NCBI RefSeq assembly: GCF_002285905.1
Contig: NZ_CP016305.1
Span: 1,054,001-1,118,000 of the forward strand
Direction: 5' to 3'
From: Rickettsia sp. MEAM1 (Bemisia tabaci)
Lineage (GTDB): Bacteria; Pseudomonadota; Alphaproteobacteria; Rickettsiales; Rickettsiaceae
DNA: 64,000 nucleotides
Shown: positions 49,667 through 57,444 of the stretch, piece after piece
Layout of the letters: every line of letters starts with the position of its first letter
Position numbering within the stretch: the first letter of the stretch is position 1
Program-made: the position numbers and the translations under genes
The notes under the pieces: model-generated
What the model saw: the letters and a program-made list of their open reading frames with translations, nothing else
What the model was told of the DNA's origin: nothing
The model's database searches: none

Positions 49667-50968
49667 ATTAGTATCACAAAGTATAGCAAATTGATTTAAA
49701 GCCATCGCCCAATTCTTAATAGGCATTGTCCATTTTTTAGAGGCATTTGTCAACGCCAAAAAGATTATTTTCTGAATCGATTTGTCATCTGGAAATACTC
49801 CTTTATTTTTAATAATTTTACGAATTTGACGGTTAGTGGATTCAATAGCATTAGTAGTGTAAATCGCCTTCCTAATGTCTTCCGGAAAGCTAAAAAATGG
49901 AGCTATGCCAGACCAATTTCGTTGCCATATGTCAAAAATAACTGGATATTTTTCATCCCATTTTTTGGCAAAGTTTTGTAATTCTCTTAATCCCTCTGCT
50001 TCATTTATTGCAGAATAAACTGCTTTTAAATCAGCTGTTACCGCTTTTAGATCTTTGTATGATACGTATTTTACAGAATTTCTTACCATATGAACAATAC
50101 ACAACTGCACTATCGTCTTTGGAAAAATGCTATTTATCGCCTCTGGAAAACCCTTAAGACCATCAACACATGCAACATATATTTGTGCAACTCCTCGATT
50201 CTTCAGTTCTGTTACTACCTGCATCCAAAATTTACACCCTTCATTCTTGCCTATCCAAATTCCTAATAGCTCTTTCTTGCCCTCCATATTCACTCCAATA
50301 GCTAGATAAACCGCTTTATTTATTATTACATGATTATCTCTTGCCTTAACATGAATACAATCTAAGTACATTATAGGATATACATTATCAAGTGCTCTAT
50401 TCTGCCAAGCAGTTACTTCCTCTAAAATACCATCAGTTACCTTTGATATTAACTCAGATGATACCTTGGTGGCATATAGTTCTTCTAAGTGCCCTTGTAT
50501 TTCCCTAATGGTCATTCCCCGAGCATATAAGGATATTACTTTATCATCAAATCCTTCAAATTTACGCACTCCTTTTGGAATTAGTTGAGGTTCAAATTCT
50601 CCATCCCGATCCCTTGGCACTTCTACTGTCAATTTACGACCTTCTGGATCTATTAGAGTCTTTTCATAATTACCATTACGTCTGTTATCTGAGTATTTCT
50701 CATTTTTAGAATGTTTCTCATAACCTATATGAGATTCCATTTCTTTCTCTAAAATCTTATTTACTATCTGCTTTTTAATTCCCTGAAATATCCCTTCTTT
50801 ACCAAATATTTCAGATGGATCACTTTGTGATAGTATTTCTGATACTAATTTTTCTATAGCTGGATTTGATACTTTGTTATTGTTCTTCATATTAGCTCCA
50901 TGTAAGTTGTTTATGTTATTTTTATTCTTAACTATTTTTACAACTTACACAAACTTCCTGACACCCTC
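49612..50968 (-). mobile_element. IS256-like type 1, copy D
   Basis: Complete, 1,357 bp, with the unequal terminal repeats GGGTCTGTCAG and GAGGGTGTCAG. It sits inside copy C. Host bases TTATTT or so of copy C are missing at the junction instead of duplicated, so this is not a simple insertion. Confidence 0.9.
49619..50890 (-). CDS. IS256-type transposase (copy D, full length)
   Basis: 423 residues, same as copy E. DDE residues at 177, 243 and 350, CxxH at LCIVH. Together with intact ends this copy is a candidate for activity. Confidence 0.9.
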   Translation of the reverse strand: MKNNNKVSNPAIEKLVSEILSQSDPSEIFGKEGIFQGIKKQIVNKILEKEMESHIGYEKHSKNEKYSDNRRNGNYEKTLIDPEGRKLTVEVPRDRDGEFEPQLIPKGVRKFEGFDDKVISLYARGMTIREIQGHLEELYATKVSSELISKVTDGILEEVTAWQNRALDNVYPIMYLDCIHVKARDNHVIINKAVYLAIGVNMEGKKELLGIWIGKNEGCKFWMQVVTELKNRGVAQIYVACVDGLKGFPEAINSIFPKTIVQLCIVHMVRNSVKYVSYKDLKAVTADLKAVYSAINEAEGLRELQNFAKKWDEKYPVIFDIWQRNWSGIAPFFSFPEDIRKAIYTTNAIESTNRQIRKIIKNKGVFPDDKSIQKIIFLALTNASKKWTMPIKNWAMALNQFAILCDTNLQNWANGEIVLTQKI

Positions 50969-51291
50969 TTGACATATGGCAACGAAATTGGTCTGGCATA
51001 GCTCCATTTTTTAGCTTTCCGGAAGACATTAGGAAGGCGATTTACACTACTAATGCTATTGAATCCACTAACCGTCAAATTCGTAAAATTATTAAAAATA
51101 AAGGAGTATTTCCAGATGACAAATCGATTCAGAAATAATCTTTTTGGCGTTGACAAATGCCTCTAAAAAATGGACAATGCCTATTAAGAATTGGGCGATG
51201 GCTTTAAATCAATTTGCTATACTTTGTGATACTAATTTACAAAATTGGGCAAATGGAGAAATCGTACTTACACAAAAAATCTGACAGACCC
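50969..51291 (+). mobile_element. IS256-like type 1, copy C, right part
   Basis: Begins TTGACATATGGCAACG and runs to the right terminal CTGACAGACCC. One A is missing in TTCAGAAATAATC (copies A, D and E have an extra A), which would frameshift even a rejoined copy C. Confidence 0.85.
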
Positions 51292-51440
51292 ATCATCTGG
51301 GAAAACCCCTTTATTTTTGATAATTTTACGGATTTGTCTATTTACCGATTCTATCGTATTGGTAGTATAGATTACCTTTCTAATCTCTTTAGGGAACGCA
51401 AAGAAAGGTACTATACCACTCCAATTACGTATCCATATAT
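51292..51440 (-). mobile_element. IS256-like type 2 internal fragment
   Basis: About 150 bp matching the type 2 copy at 58921-59067 (KGVFPDD region), with the rest of the element absent. It proves a second type 2 copy once existed here. Confidence 0.8.
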
Positions 51441-51604
51441 AAACAGCTCTCCATAATATGAATACTTCACCTTTGATCTTGATATTCATCTCATCCAAAT
51501 GCCATTTATCAGTTGGCTTTCGCTCTCTCTTACTAATAACATCTTGAAAATAAACTACAAACTTATAACACCAAAACCTTACAGTCTCATGACTTAATAT
51601 AATA
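51441..51604 (-). mobile_element. IS6-like internal fragment
   Basis: About 164 bp of transposase coding sequence (AACAGCTCTCCATAATATG to CTTAATATAATAC), without either end. Directly joined to the type 2 fragment within the shared ATAT. Confidence 0.8.
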
Positions 51605-51675
51605 CAATGAAAATAAACTATTTTATCCTTGCACGATTGAAAGAATTGTTATATATAATTTGTTATCCCTTAAAG

Positions 51676-51752
51676 GGGGGTGTAGCTCAGTTGGTTAGAG
51701 CGTCTGCCTGTCACGCAGAAGGTCGCGGGTTCGAGTCCCGTCACTCTCGCCA
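51676..51752 (+). tRNA. tRNA-Asp (GTC)
   Basis: 77 nt. Acceptor GGGGGTG pairs with CACTCTC using two G-U pairs; anticodon GTC in CTGTCAC; T-arm CGGGTTCGAGTCCCG; encoded GCCA end. It survives about 70 bp from an IS graveyard. Confidence 0.95.
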
Positions 51753-52097
51753 CATGCGACAACTAGAAATTTCTTGCAGTTTATCGAACGGAAAAGCCAG
51801 AGAGTAAAGCACTTTTCCGTCCATTAGTGCTAGGTTCGAGAAGATAAAATTTAAAGACTCCCTTTTTTCGTCAAAAGTCGAACCTCTAAAAATTCTGTTA
51901 CAAAATTCGTGTTCATATTTTAAATTTTTATACTGCTTGTGAATTTTATAGAGTTAGAAATAGGAACAACTATTGCTGCAAAAATCTTATTAATTTTTGC
52001 TAAAAAATAACGCAATTATAAAAATAAAAACAAATTATAATTAGGTTTAAAGAAAGTCTTAAATAACTCTAATTAAGTTATTACTATAAGATAAAAC
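51753..52097. other. Gene-free stretch after tRNA-Asp with hairpin
   Basis: The only structure seen is ACGGAAAAG (51788-51796) pairing with CTTTTCCGT (51812-51820), with TCGAAC / GGTTCGA outside it, giving a bigger imperfect palindrome of about 60 bp. No ORF, promoter or RNA family could be assigned. The rest is AT-rich. Confidence 0.4.
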
Positions 52098-52958
52098 GGC
52101 ACCGTCAAGTTAAGTAAATTAGTGTCACAAAGTACTATATTTTTAGATTTCAGACAGCAAGAAGTCTTTGAGTAGCTTCATCCCAAATGGATTTAGCGGA
52201 CGCAAATGCAATTCTTTGCTCAGATGCTGTTTTAGTATATCTTCCAACATTTACAGCAAATATATTTCTGACTTTTCCCATCAGTGATAATGTACATTGT
52301 GCTGAATTAGGATGCTTAAATTTAATCAGTATCTTCTCTTTTCTCCTAGTTGGCTGATGGGCATTCTCAATCCGATTATTTAGTCTTTTATCGGTACGAT
52401 GCTTAGTCCTAGGACACATATACCTAACTGGTTTAATGTAGCTTTTTAGCTTATCAGTCACAATAACCCTTGGACATGGATAATTACCCAATAATCTTGA
52501 TAAAAAGCGAATAGCTGATTTCTTGTTACGACGCTTCTGCAGTAATACTTCTAATTCATGTCCCTCAGAGTCAACAGCTCTCCATAATATGAATACTTCA
52601 CCTTTGATCTTGATATTCATCTCATCCAAATGCCATTTATCAGTTGGCTTTCGCTCTCTCTTACTAATAACATCTTGAAAATAAACTACAAACTTATAAC
52701 ACCAAAACCTTACAGTCTCATGACTTAATATAATACCTCGATAAGCCATCTGCTCTTGAACATCTCGGTAACTATTATTAAAGCGATGATATAACCATAC
52801 TGTATGGCTAATAATGCTTGCTGGAAAACGATGTCTATTCGGGGCTTGAGTAATATGCATAGCGGTAAAATCTAGGATAAATTGTTACTGCTATTCTATA
52901 AATCATTCCCTGTAATTGCTCAATACTTAATTTATACCTCCCTTAACTTGACGGTGCC
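52098..52958 (-). mobile_element. IS6-like element, copy e
   Basis: Complete, 861 bp, both 17-bp terminal repeats. Flanks are GATAAAAC and CTATTTGA, so no target duplication. Confidence 0.92.
52150..52860 (-). CDS. IS6-family transposase (copy e)
   Basis: 236 residues, intact, identical in sequence to copies a and c. Confidence 0.92.
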   Translation of the reverse strand: MHITQAPNRHRFPASIISHTVWLYHRFNNSYRDVQEQMAYRGIILSHETVRFWCYKFVVYFQDVISKRERKPTDKWHLDEMNIKIKGEVFILWRAVDSEGHELEVLLQKRRNKKSAIRFLSRLLGNYPCPRVIVTDKLKSYIKPVRYMCPRTKHRTDKRLNNRIENAHQPTRRKEKILIKFKHPNSAQCTLSLMGKVRNIFAVNVGRYTKTASEQRIAFASAKSIWDEATQRLLAV

Positions 52959-52993
52959 CTATTTGATAATAAGATTTTTCTTGGTTCATAATA

Positions 52994-53719
52994 CTAATTT
53001 TTAATTATAATTGTTGATAATATATTTTGATTATAAGGTTCTTGCAAGTGATAAGAGCGTCTTTTGCTAGGGTATTTTGCTGGGTTTACATAAGTATCTT
53101 CCGCAATTTTTTTAATATCTTTAACTCCTGTTTGCTTAAGCTGTAATTCTACAAATCCTGGTAAATCAAACATATAATGATTTTCTTTTTTTGAATTTAT
53201 AAAGAATTGCTTATTATTAATATCTTTATCTAAAAAAGCCTTATAATATTCTGCATCAACTTCATATGATCCTTGTGCTATAGCAGGACCTATTAGTGCA
53301 GCCAAATTTTTTGCACCTTTTTCTATCATCTTATTAACTATGTTATGGATAATACCGTTTATAGCACCTTTCCATCCTGCATGTGCTGCTCCAATTATTT
53401 TACCATCACCGCTTGCAAGTAACACTGGTACACAATCTGCACTTTGCACTGCTAGAACTAAATTTTTTCTAGTAGTAATACTGCCATCAGCTTCAGGTGT
53501 AATAATAGAATTATTATCTGCATCAATAATATCTATATCATGAACTTGATTTAAAATTAGAATATCTTCTGCTTTAAAATAATCAGTTATGGCTTTTTTG
53601 TTTCTTATTATTTCTATTTCATCTATAGAATTATTTTTTTTTACATATCTATGACTAGAATCCTTGAATGTTCCGTCAAAAATTTTATAATATACTAGTC
53701 CGTTTATTAGTGCTTCCAT
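52994..53719 (-). CDS. pgeF: YfiH/PgeF-type laccase-domain protein
   Basis: 241 residues. Conserved metal/purine-site pieces: NQVHDIDI (about 58), SADCVPVLL (about 94) and GAAHAGWKGAING (about 110), then IGPAIAQGSYEV. In E. coli the homologue edits peptidoglycan precursors; other members are purine nucleosidases/phosphorylases. Its ATG (minus strand) overlaps the ATG of the divergent next gene by two bases (CATG). Confidence 0.85.
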   Translation of the reverse strand: MEALINGLVYYKIFDGTFKDSSHRYVKKNNSIDEIEIIRNKKAITDYFKAEDILILNQVHDIDIIDADNNSIITPEADGSITTRKNLVLAVQSADCVPVLLASGDGKIIGAAHAGWKGAINGIIHNIVNKMIEKGAKNLAALIGPAIAQGSYEVDAEYYKAFLDKDINNKQFFINSKKENHYMFDLPGFVELQLKQTGVKDIKKIAEDTYVNPAKYPSKRRSYHLQEPYNQNILSTIIIKN

Positions 53720-54539
53720 GCAAATATCCTATAATAATTTTATTAATACCTTATCTAATAACCTACAAAAAAAGAAACAGCTAGAAAAAATCATTTTCCA
53801 ATTTCATAAAGATTATAATTTAATACCTATCATCGGGGTAGAAATAGAGTTTTACTTAAGCCCTAATATTGATATATCTAAATTTGAAATACTTGCAAGA
53901 AAATATTTAACGAAGTTTAAAATTTCTAAAATAAAAAAAGAAAAGGGTAATAATCAATTCGAAATAGATCTTCCTCCATCCCATGATTTAGTAAATTATG
54001 CAAAAATGATACTTAAAGTTAAAAATACTTTAACAAAAATAGCTGAATATTTAAATGGCTATACGGATTTTTCTCCTAAACCTTTTTTAAATGATTATGG
54101 GAATAGTATGCATTTCCATATAAGTTTTGATATAGAATCTGGCGATTATATAATTTTAGCAGCACAAGGTTTATGTCATTATATGCTAGATACTCTACTT
54201 GCTTTTATGCCGCGTAGTATTGATTATTTACGCCTTGACAAAGATTTTATGGCACCGACTCATGTATCTTATGGAGGAAATAACAGAAGTGTAGCTATTA
54301 GAACTCCAAATGTTGCTCCTAAACGTTTAGAGCATCGCTTATCTTCTCCTGAAACTGATCCTTACATAGCAATTTTTACTATTTTAAAATCTATATTATT
54401 ATCTTTAAAATTTCCAAATTCAATTAAAAAAACAGAAAAGATTTATGGAAATGCTTTTGATCCGCAATATAATTTAACACCATTACCAACCTCAGCTCAG
54501 GAAAGTTTTAAGCTATTTAAACCAGAGTTCTTTAGATAA
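53718..54539 (+). CDS. Glutamine-synthetase-like protein
   Basis: 273 residues. The catalytic-domain pieces of glutamine synthetases are seen in order: GVEIEFYL (metal-binding Glu, about 41), NSMHFHISF (about 131), NRSVAIRTPN (about 197) and EHRLSSPETDPYIAIFTIL (about 213). It is much shorter than a true GlnA (about 450 residues) and lacks the N-terminal beta-grasp domain, so it may be a gamma-glutamyl ligase of the GS fold rather than glutamine synthetase. Its start overlaps that of pgeF; no space is left for a separate promoter. Confidence 0.7.
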   Translation: MQISYNNFINTLSNNLQKKKQLEKIIFQFHKDYNLIPIIGVEIEFYLSPNIDISKFEILARKYLTKFKISKIKKEKGNNQFEIDLPPSHDLVNYAKMILKVKNTLTKIAEYLNGYTDFSPKPFLNDYGNSMHFHISFDIESGDYIILAAQGLCHYMLDTLLAFMPRSIDYLRLDKDFMAPTHVSYGGNNRSVAIRTPNVAPKRLEHRLSSPETDPYIAIFTILKSILLSLKFPNSIKKTEKIYGNAFDPQYNLTPLPTSAQESFKLFKPEFFR

Positions 54540-54548
54540 TATGTAAAC

Positions 54549-54716
54549 TTCTTTTCTTTCAAAAGGAGTATTTATATTTAAAACTACTATTAATGAAGAA
54601 AAAATCAATTGGCATGCTATTGATTGGCAAATTATTAATAAAAGAGTTAATAATCTTAGGAAATGTATTTCTATATGCCTAGCTTGGCTTACTGCTTATT
54701 TGACTCCTAACTTTTG
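54549..54716 (+). pseudogene. Possible reverse-transcriptase N-terminal remnant
   Basis: A short frame without a start reads KTTINEEKINWHAIDWQIINKRVNNLRKCI and then closes at TGA 54714-54716 (printed here in pieces: INWHAIDWQ, VNNLRKCI). Spacing of the two Trp and the LRKCI end recall the N-terminal domain of group II intron reverse transcriptases. Nothing further of an intron is seen. Tentative. Confidence 0.3.
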
Positions 54717-54739
54717 AAGTACATACAAGAATCAGCTTA

Positions 54740-55255
54740 TTATCCATTAGAGGTATAAATATTAGCAAGTTCTACGTAATTTCTTACATTATCTTGCATC
54801 TCTTCTAGCTCTTGATCTGTTAAATATCTAACGAATTTTGCAGGGCGACCCATCCATAATTCTTTAGATTTAATTATTTTTTTAGGAGGTACAAGGCTTC
54901 CTGCAGCAACAAAAGCATATTCTTCTATTACTGCATAGTCCATTATTGTGCTACTCATACCAATAAAGGCATTATTACAAATGATACAAGCGTGAATAAG
55001 CGATAAATGACCAATAGTTATGTTATCGCCTATTTCTACAGGACCATTAAACCTTGAAGTATGAATTACACTGCCGTCTTGTATGTTAGTATTATTCCCT
55101 ATCTTTATTGATTCAACATCTCCTCTTAAAACAGTGTTAAACCAAATGCTTGAATTACTTCCAATTTTAACATCCCCTATTATAGAACTACTTGGAGCAA
55201 TATAGGCTGTTTTATCAATGTTAGGTTTAATTCCTTTATAGGGGATAATAATCAT
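54740..55255 (-). CDS. Gamma-carbonic-anhydrase-like hexapeptide protein
   Basis: 171 residues forming a left-handed beta-helix: hexapeptide repeats from IGDVKIGSNSSIWFNTVLRGD through IEIGDNITIGHLSLIHACII. The GHLSLIHAC motif provides His ligands of the YrdA/PaaY gamma-CA family. Enzymatic activity is uncertain in this family. One-base overlap with hpf suggests an operon. Confidence 0.85.
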   Translation of the reverse strand: MIIIPYKGIKPNIDKTAYIAPSSSIIGDVKIGSNSSIWFNTVLRGDVESIKIGNNTNIQDGSVIHTSRFNGPVEIGDNITIGHLSLIHACIICNNAFIGMSSTIMDYAVIEEYAFVAAGSLVPPKKIIKSKELWMGRPAKFVRYLTDQELEEMQDNVRNYVELANIYTSNG

Positions 55256-55833
55256 TAATTATAATCTACCCAAGAAATATTACCATCTTTACGATAATAC
55301 ACTATATTTATACGATTATTATTAACGTTCTTAAATACTACTGCTGGTAAATTTTCTAAATCCATTTTCATTACTGCGTCTTTTACCGATAGCTTTAATA
55401 TTTCTACAGGTTTTTCAGCAATAATTATTGGATAATTAGCATCATTTGTATCATTAGTATTTTCTTGATCTTGAGGACTAATAATATATTTAGTACCCTC
55501 AGAATCGATTTCAGATATTTTTACTTTACCTGTGTGATGATTTTTTAGTTTTGATTTATATTTTCTAAGCTGCTTTTCGAGTTTTGCCATAGCTTTGTCA
55601 AATGCTACATATATATCATTGCATCTCTCGTTACTCTTAACGATATTATGCTTACCTGAACCATATTTTGCTATAATATCGCATTTAAAATTTATTCCTT
55701 CTTTTGAATAATGTATATCTGCACTTATTATATCAGAAAAATATTTTGTTAGAACTTGGTTAACTCTTTCTTTTGAATATTCTTGTAAATTATTACCAAT
55801 AGAAATATGTTGTCCTGAAACTGAAATAATCAT
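55255..55833 (-). CDS. hpf: Ribosome hibernation promoting factor, long form
   Basis: 192 residues. The N-terminal half (VSGQHISIGNNLQEYSKERV ... YVAFDKAMAKLEKQLRKYK) is the 30S-binding fold that blocks tRNA and mRNA sites. The C-terminal half (KPVEILKLSVKDAVMKMDLE, NINIVYYRKDGNISWVDY-type end) is the dimerisation domain of long HPF, which links two 70S into 100S ribosomes. Confidence 0.92.
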   Translation of the reverse strand: MIISVSGQHISIGNNLQEYSKERVNQVLTKYFSDIISADIHYSKEGINFKCDIIAKYGSGKHNIVKSNERCNDIYVAFDKAMAKLEKQLRKYKSKLKNHHTGKVKISEIDSEGTKYIISPQDQENTNDTNDANYPIIIAEKPVEILKLSVKDAVMKMDLENLPAVVFKNVNNNRINIVYYRKDGNISWVDYN

Positions 55834-55885
55834 AAATAACCTTATAGCTTGAAATTAGAACTATAACGTAAATATTAGTTATAGT

Positions 55886-55918
55886 GTGTATAGATGTTAC
55901 CTAGTAACATCTATACAC
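55886..55918. terminator. Perfect 15-bp hairpin
   Basis: Arms 55886-55900 and 55904-55918 are exact reverse complements with a CTA loop. It lies 11 bp after the stop of the 111-residue minus-strand gene and about 50 bp before the hpf start, so it may terminate the former. Confidence 0.55.
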
Positions 55919-55929
55919 TTAATTTATAT

Positions 55930-56265
55930 TTAGCGTAATTTCAAGCTTTTATTACAAAATAAATCTCTTTCATGGGTAACTGATTTATTTTGTTGTAGTC
56001 TAATTAAGCCCTTAGTAATTTTTCTTACTAAAGAGGGTTCTATCCCTGCTTCAAAACATATGGTAATAAAATCTTCATTATCTACAAAAATCCATTTCTT
56101 AGACGCATCTTCTGCTTTTTTAGCCTCTTTTTTTGGAGAAGTATTAGTTGAATCGATTATTGCTTGCATAATAATAGCAAGCCTAAGTACAATATCAGGT
56201 AAAGGATTATGAAATTTTAAGCGTTCAAAAGGGGTGGCTAATTTAATAACGGATGGTTTTGTCAT
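55930..56265 (-). CDS. Hypothetical protein
   Basis: 111 residues, basic, without signal or membrane segment: a helical N-terminal part (LPDIVLRLAIIMQAII), a lysine-rich middle (SPKKEAKKAEDASKK) and a helical end. Not a family I recognise. IS200 copy 5 begins 14 bp upstream of its ATG, so the native promoter is displaced. Confidence 0.6.
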   Translation of the reverse strand: MTKPSVIKLATPFERLKFHNPLPDIVLRLAIIMQAIIDSTNTSPKKEAKKAEDASKKWIFVDNEDFITICFEAGIEPSLVRKITKGLIRLQQNKSVTHERDLFCNKSLKLR

Positions 56266-56279
56266 ATTATACTCTTAAT

Positions 56280-56716
56280 GTCCCCCTTCGGGGATCAAAA
56301 ATCCCTCGCCTTTAGGCGAAGGGAAGATATAATGAAATTGCTTTAGCAATGAATTTATATCAAGAAATATGAGAAGTTATAGAAAGAATAGTCATAGTCA
56401 GTATGATTTAAAAGTGCATCTTATATGGATACCAAAATATAGGAAGAGAATATTGATAGGCAAAGTATCGGAAAGGACTAGAGATTTACTGAGGCAGATT
56501 TGTATGGAACATGAAGTACATATAATTTCAGGGAAAATATCATGTGATCACGTACATATGTTTATCTCATATAAGCCGCAAATATCTCTTAGCAAGTTAG
56601 TACAGTATTTAAAAGGCATTAGCTCAAGAATTTTATTGCAAGAATTTACTCATTTACGAAAACAATTTTGGGGCAATCATTTGTGGGCTAGGGGCTATAT
56701 GGCAGTCAGTTCAGGT
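56280..56716 (+). mobile_element. IS200-type element, copy 5 (truncated)
   Basis: Left end after TTAAT as in the other copies. Cut at CAGTTCAGGT by the IS6 5' terminal repeat (56717). The right end is missing. Confidence 0.9.
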
Positions 56717-56743
56717 GGCACCGTCAAGTTAAGGGAGGTATAA
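56369..56743 (+). pseudogene. IS200 transposase, C-terminus lost (copy 5)
   Basis: Matches the 146-residue protein to residue 116 (VSSG), then runs into IS6 sequence (GTVKLREV). The HUH motif remains but the nucleophile Tyr126 is gone. Confidence 0.9.
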
Positions 56744-57368
56744 ATTAAGTATTGAGCAATTACAGGGAATGATTTATAGAATAGCAGTAACAATTTATCC
56801 TAGATTTTACCGCTATGCATATTACTCAAGCCCGAATAGACATCGTTTTCCAGCAAGCATTATTAGCCATACAGTATGGTTATATCATCGCTTTAATAAT
56901 AGTTACCGAGATGTTCAAGAGCAGATGGCTTATCGAGGTATTATATTAAGTCATGAGACTGTAAGGTTTTGGTGTTATAAGTTTGTAGTTTATTTTCAAG
57001 ATGTTATTAGTAAGAGAGAGCGAAAGCCAACTGATAAATGGCATTTGGATGAGATGAATATCAAGATCAAAGGTGAAGTATTCATATTATGGAGAGCTGT
57101 TGACTCTGAGGGACATGAATTAGAAGTATTACTGCAGAAGCGTCGTAACAAGAAATCAGCTATTCGCTTTTTATCAAGATTATTGGGTCATTATCCATGT
57201 CCAAGGGTTATTGTGACTGATAAGCTAAAAAGCTACATTAAACCAGTTAGGTATATGTGTCCTAGGACTAAGCATCGTACCGATAAAAGACTAAATAATC
57301 GGATTGAGAATGCCCATCAGCCAACTAGGAGAAAAGAGAAGATACTGATTAAATTTAAGCATCCTAAT
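56717..57368 (+). mobile_element. IS6-like element, copy f (3' truncated)
   Basis: 5' terminal repeat at 56717; stops after CATCCTAAT where another IS6 3' fragment begins. About 210 bp missing at the 3' side. Confidence 0.88.
56769..57368 (+). pseudogene. IS6-family transposase, frameshifted and truncated (copy f)
   Basis: A single C is missing near the start (CAAGCCCGAATAG instead of CAAGCCCCGAATAG), so the normal ATG is out of frame and an upstream ATG feeds the frame (MIYRIAVTIYPRF...). The catalytic core through Glu165 is present, with His instead of Asn in LLGHYPCP. The C-terminus is replaced by another IS6 fragment. Confidence 0.85.
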
Positions 57369-57444
57369 GGCACCGTCAAGTTAAGTAAATTAGTGTCACA
57401 AAGTACTATATTTTTAGATTTCAGACAGCAAGAAGTCTTTGAGT
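57369..57444 (-). mobile_element. IS6-like 3'-end fragment
   Basis: 76 bp from the terminal repeat to AAGTCTTTGAGT, then IS256 copy E. Same type of fragment as 43714 and 46942. Confidence 0.85.

Noticed and set aside
51607-51807. Plus-strand ORF with GGVAQLVRASACHAEGRG
   Set aside because: It is the translation of tRNA-Asp itself, another classic false protein.
28957-52958. 8-bp target duplications of IS6 copies a, c and e
   Set aside because: Flanks were compared directly and across copies; none match, so simple insertion cannot be claimed.
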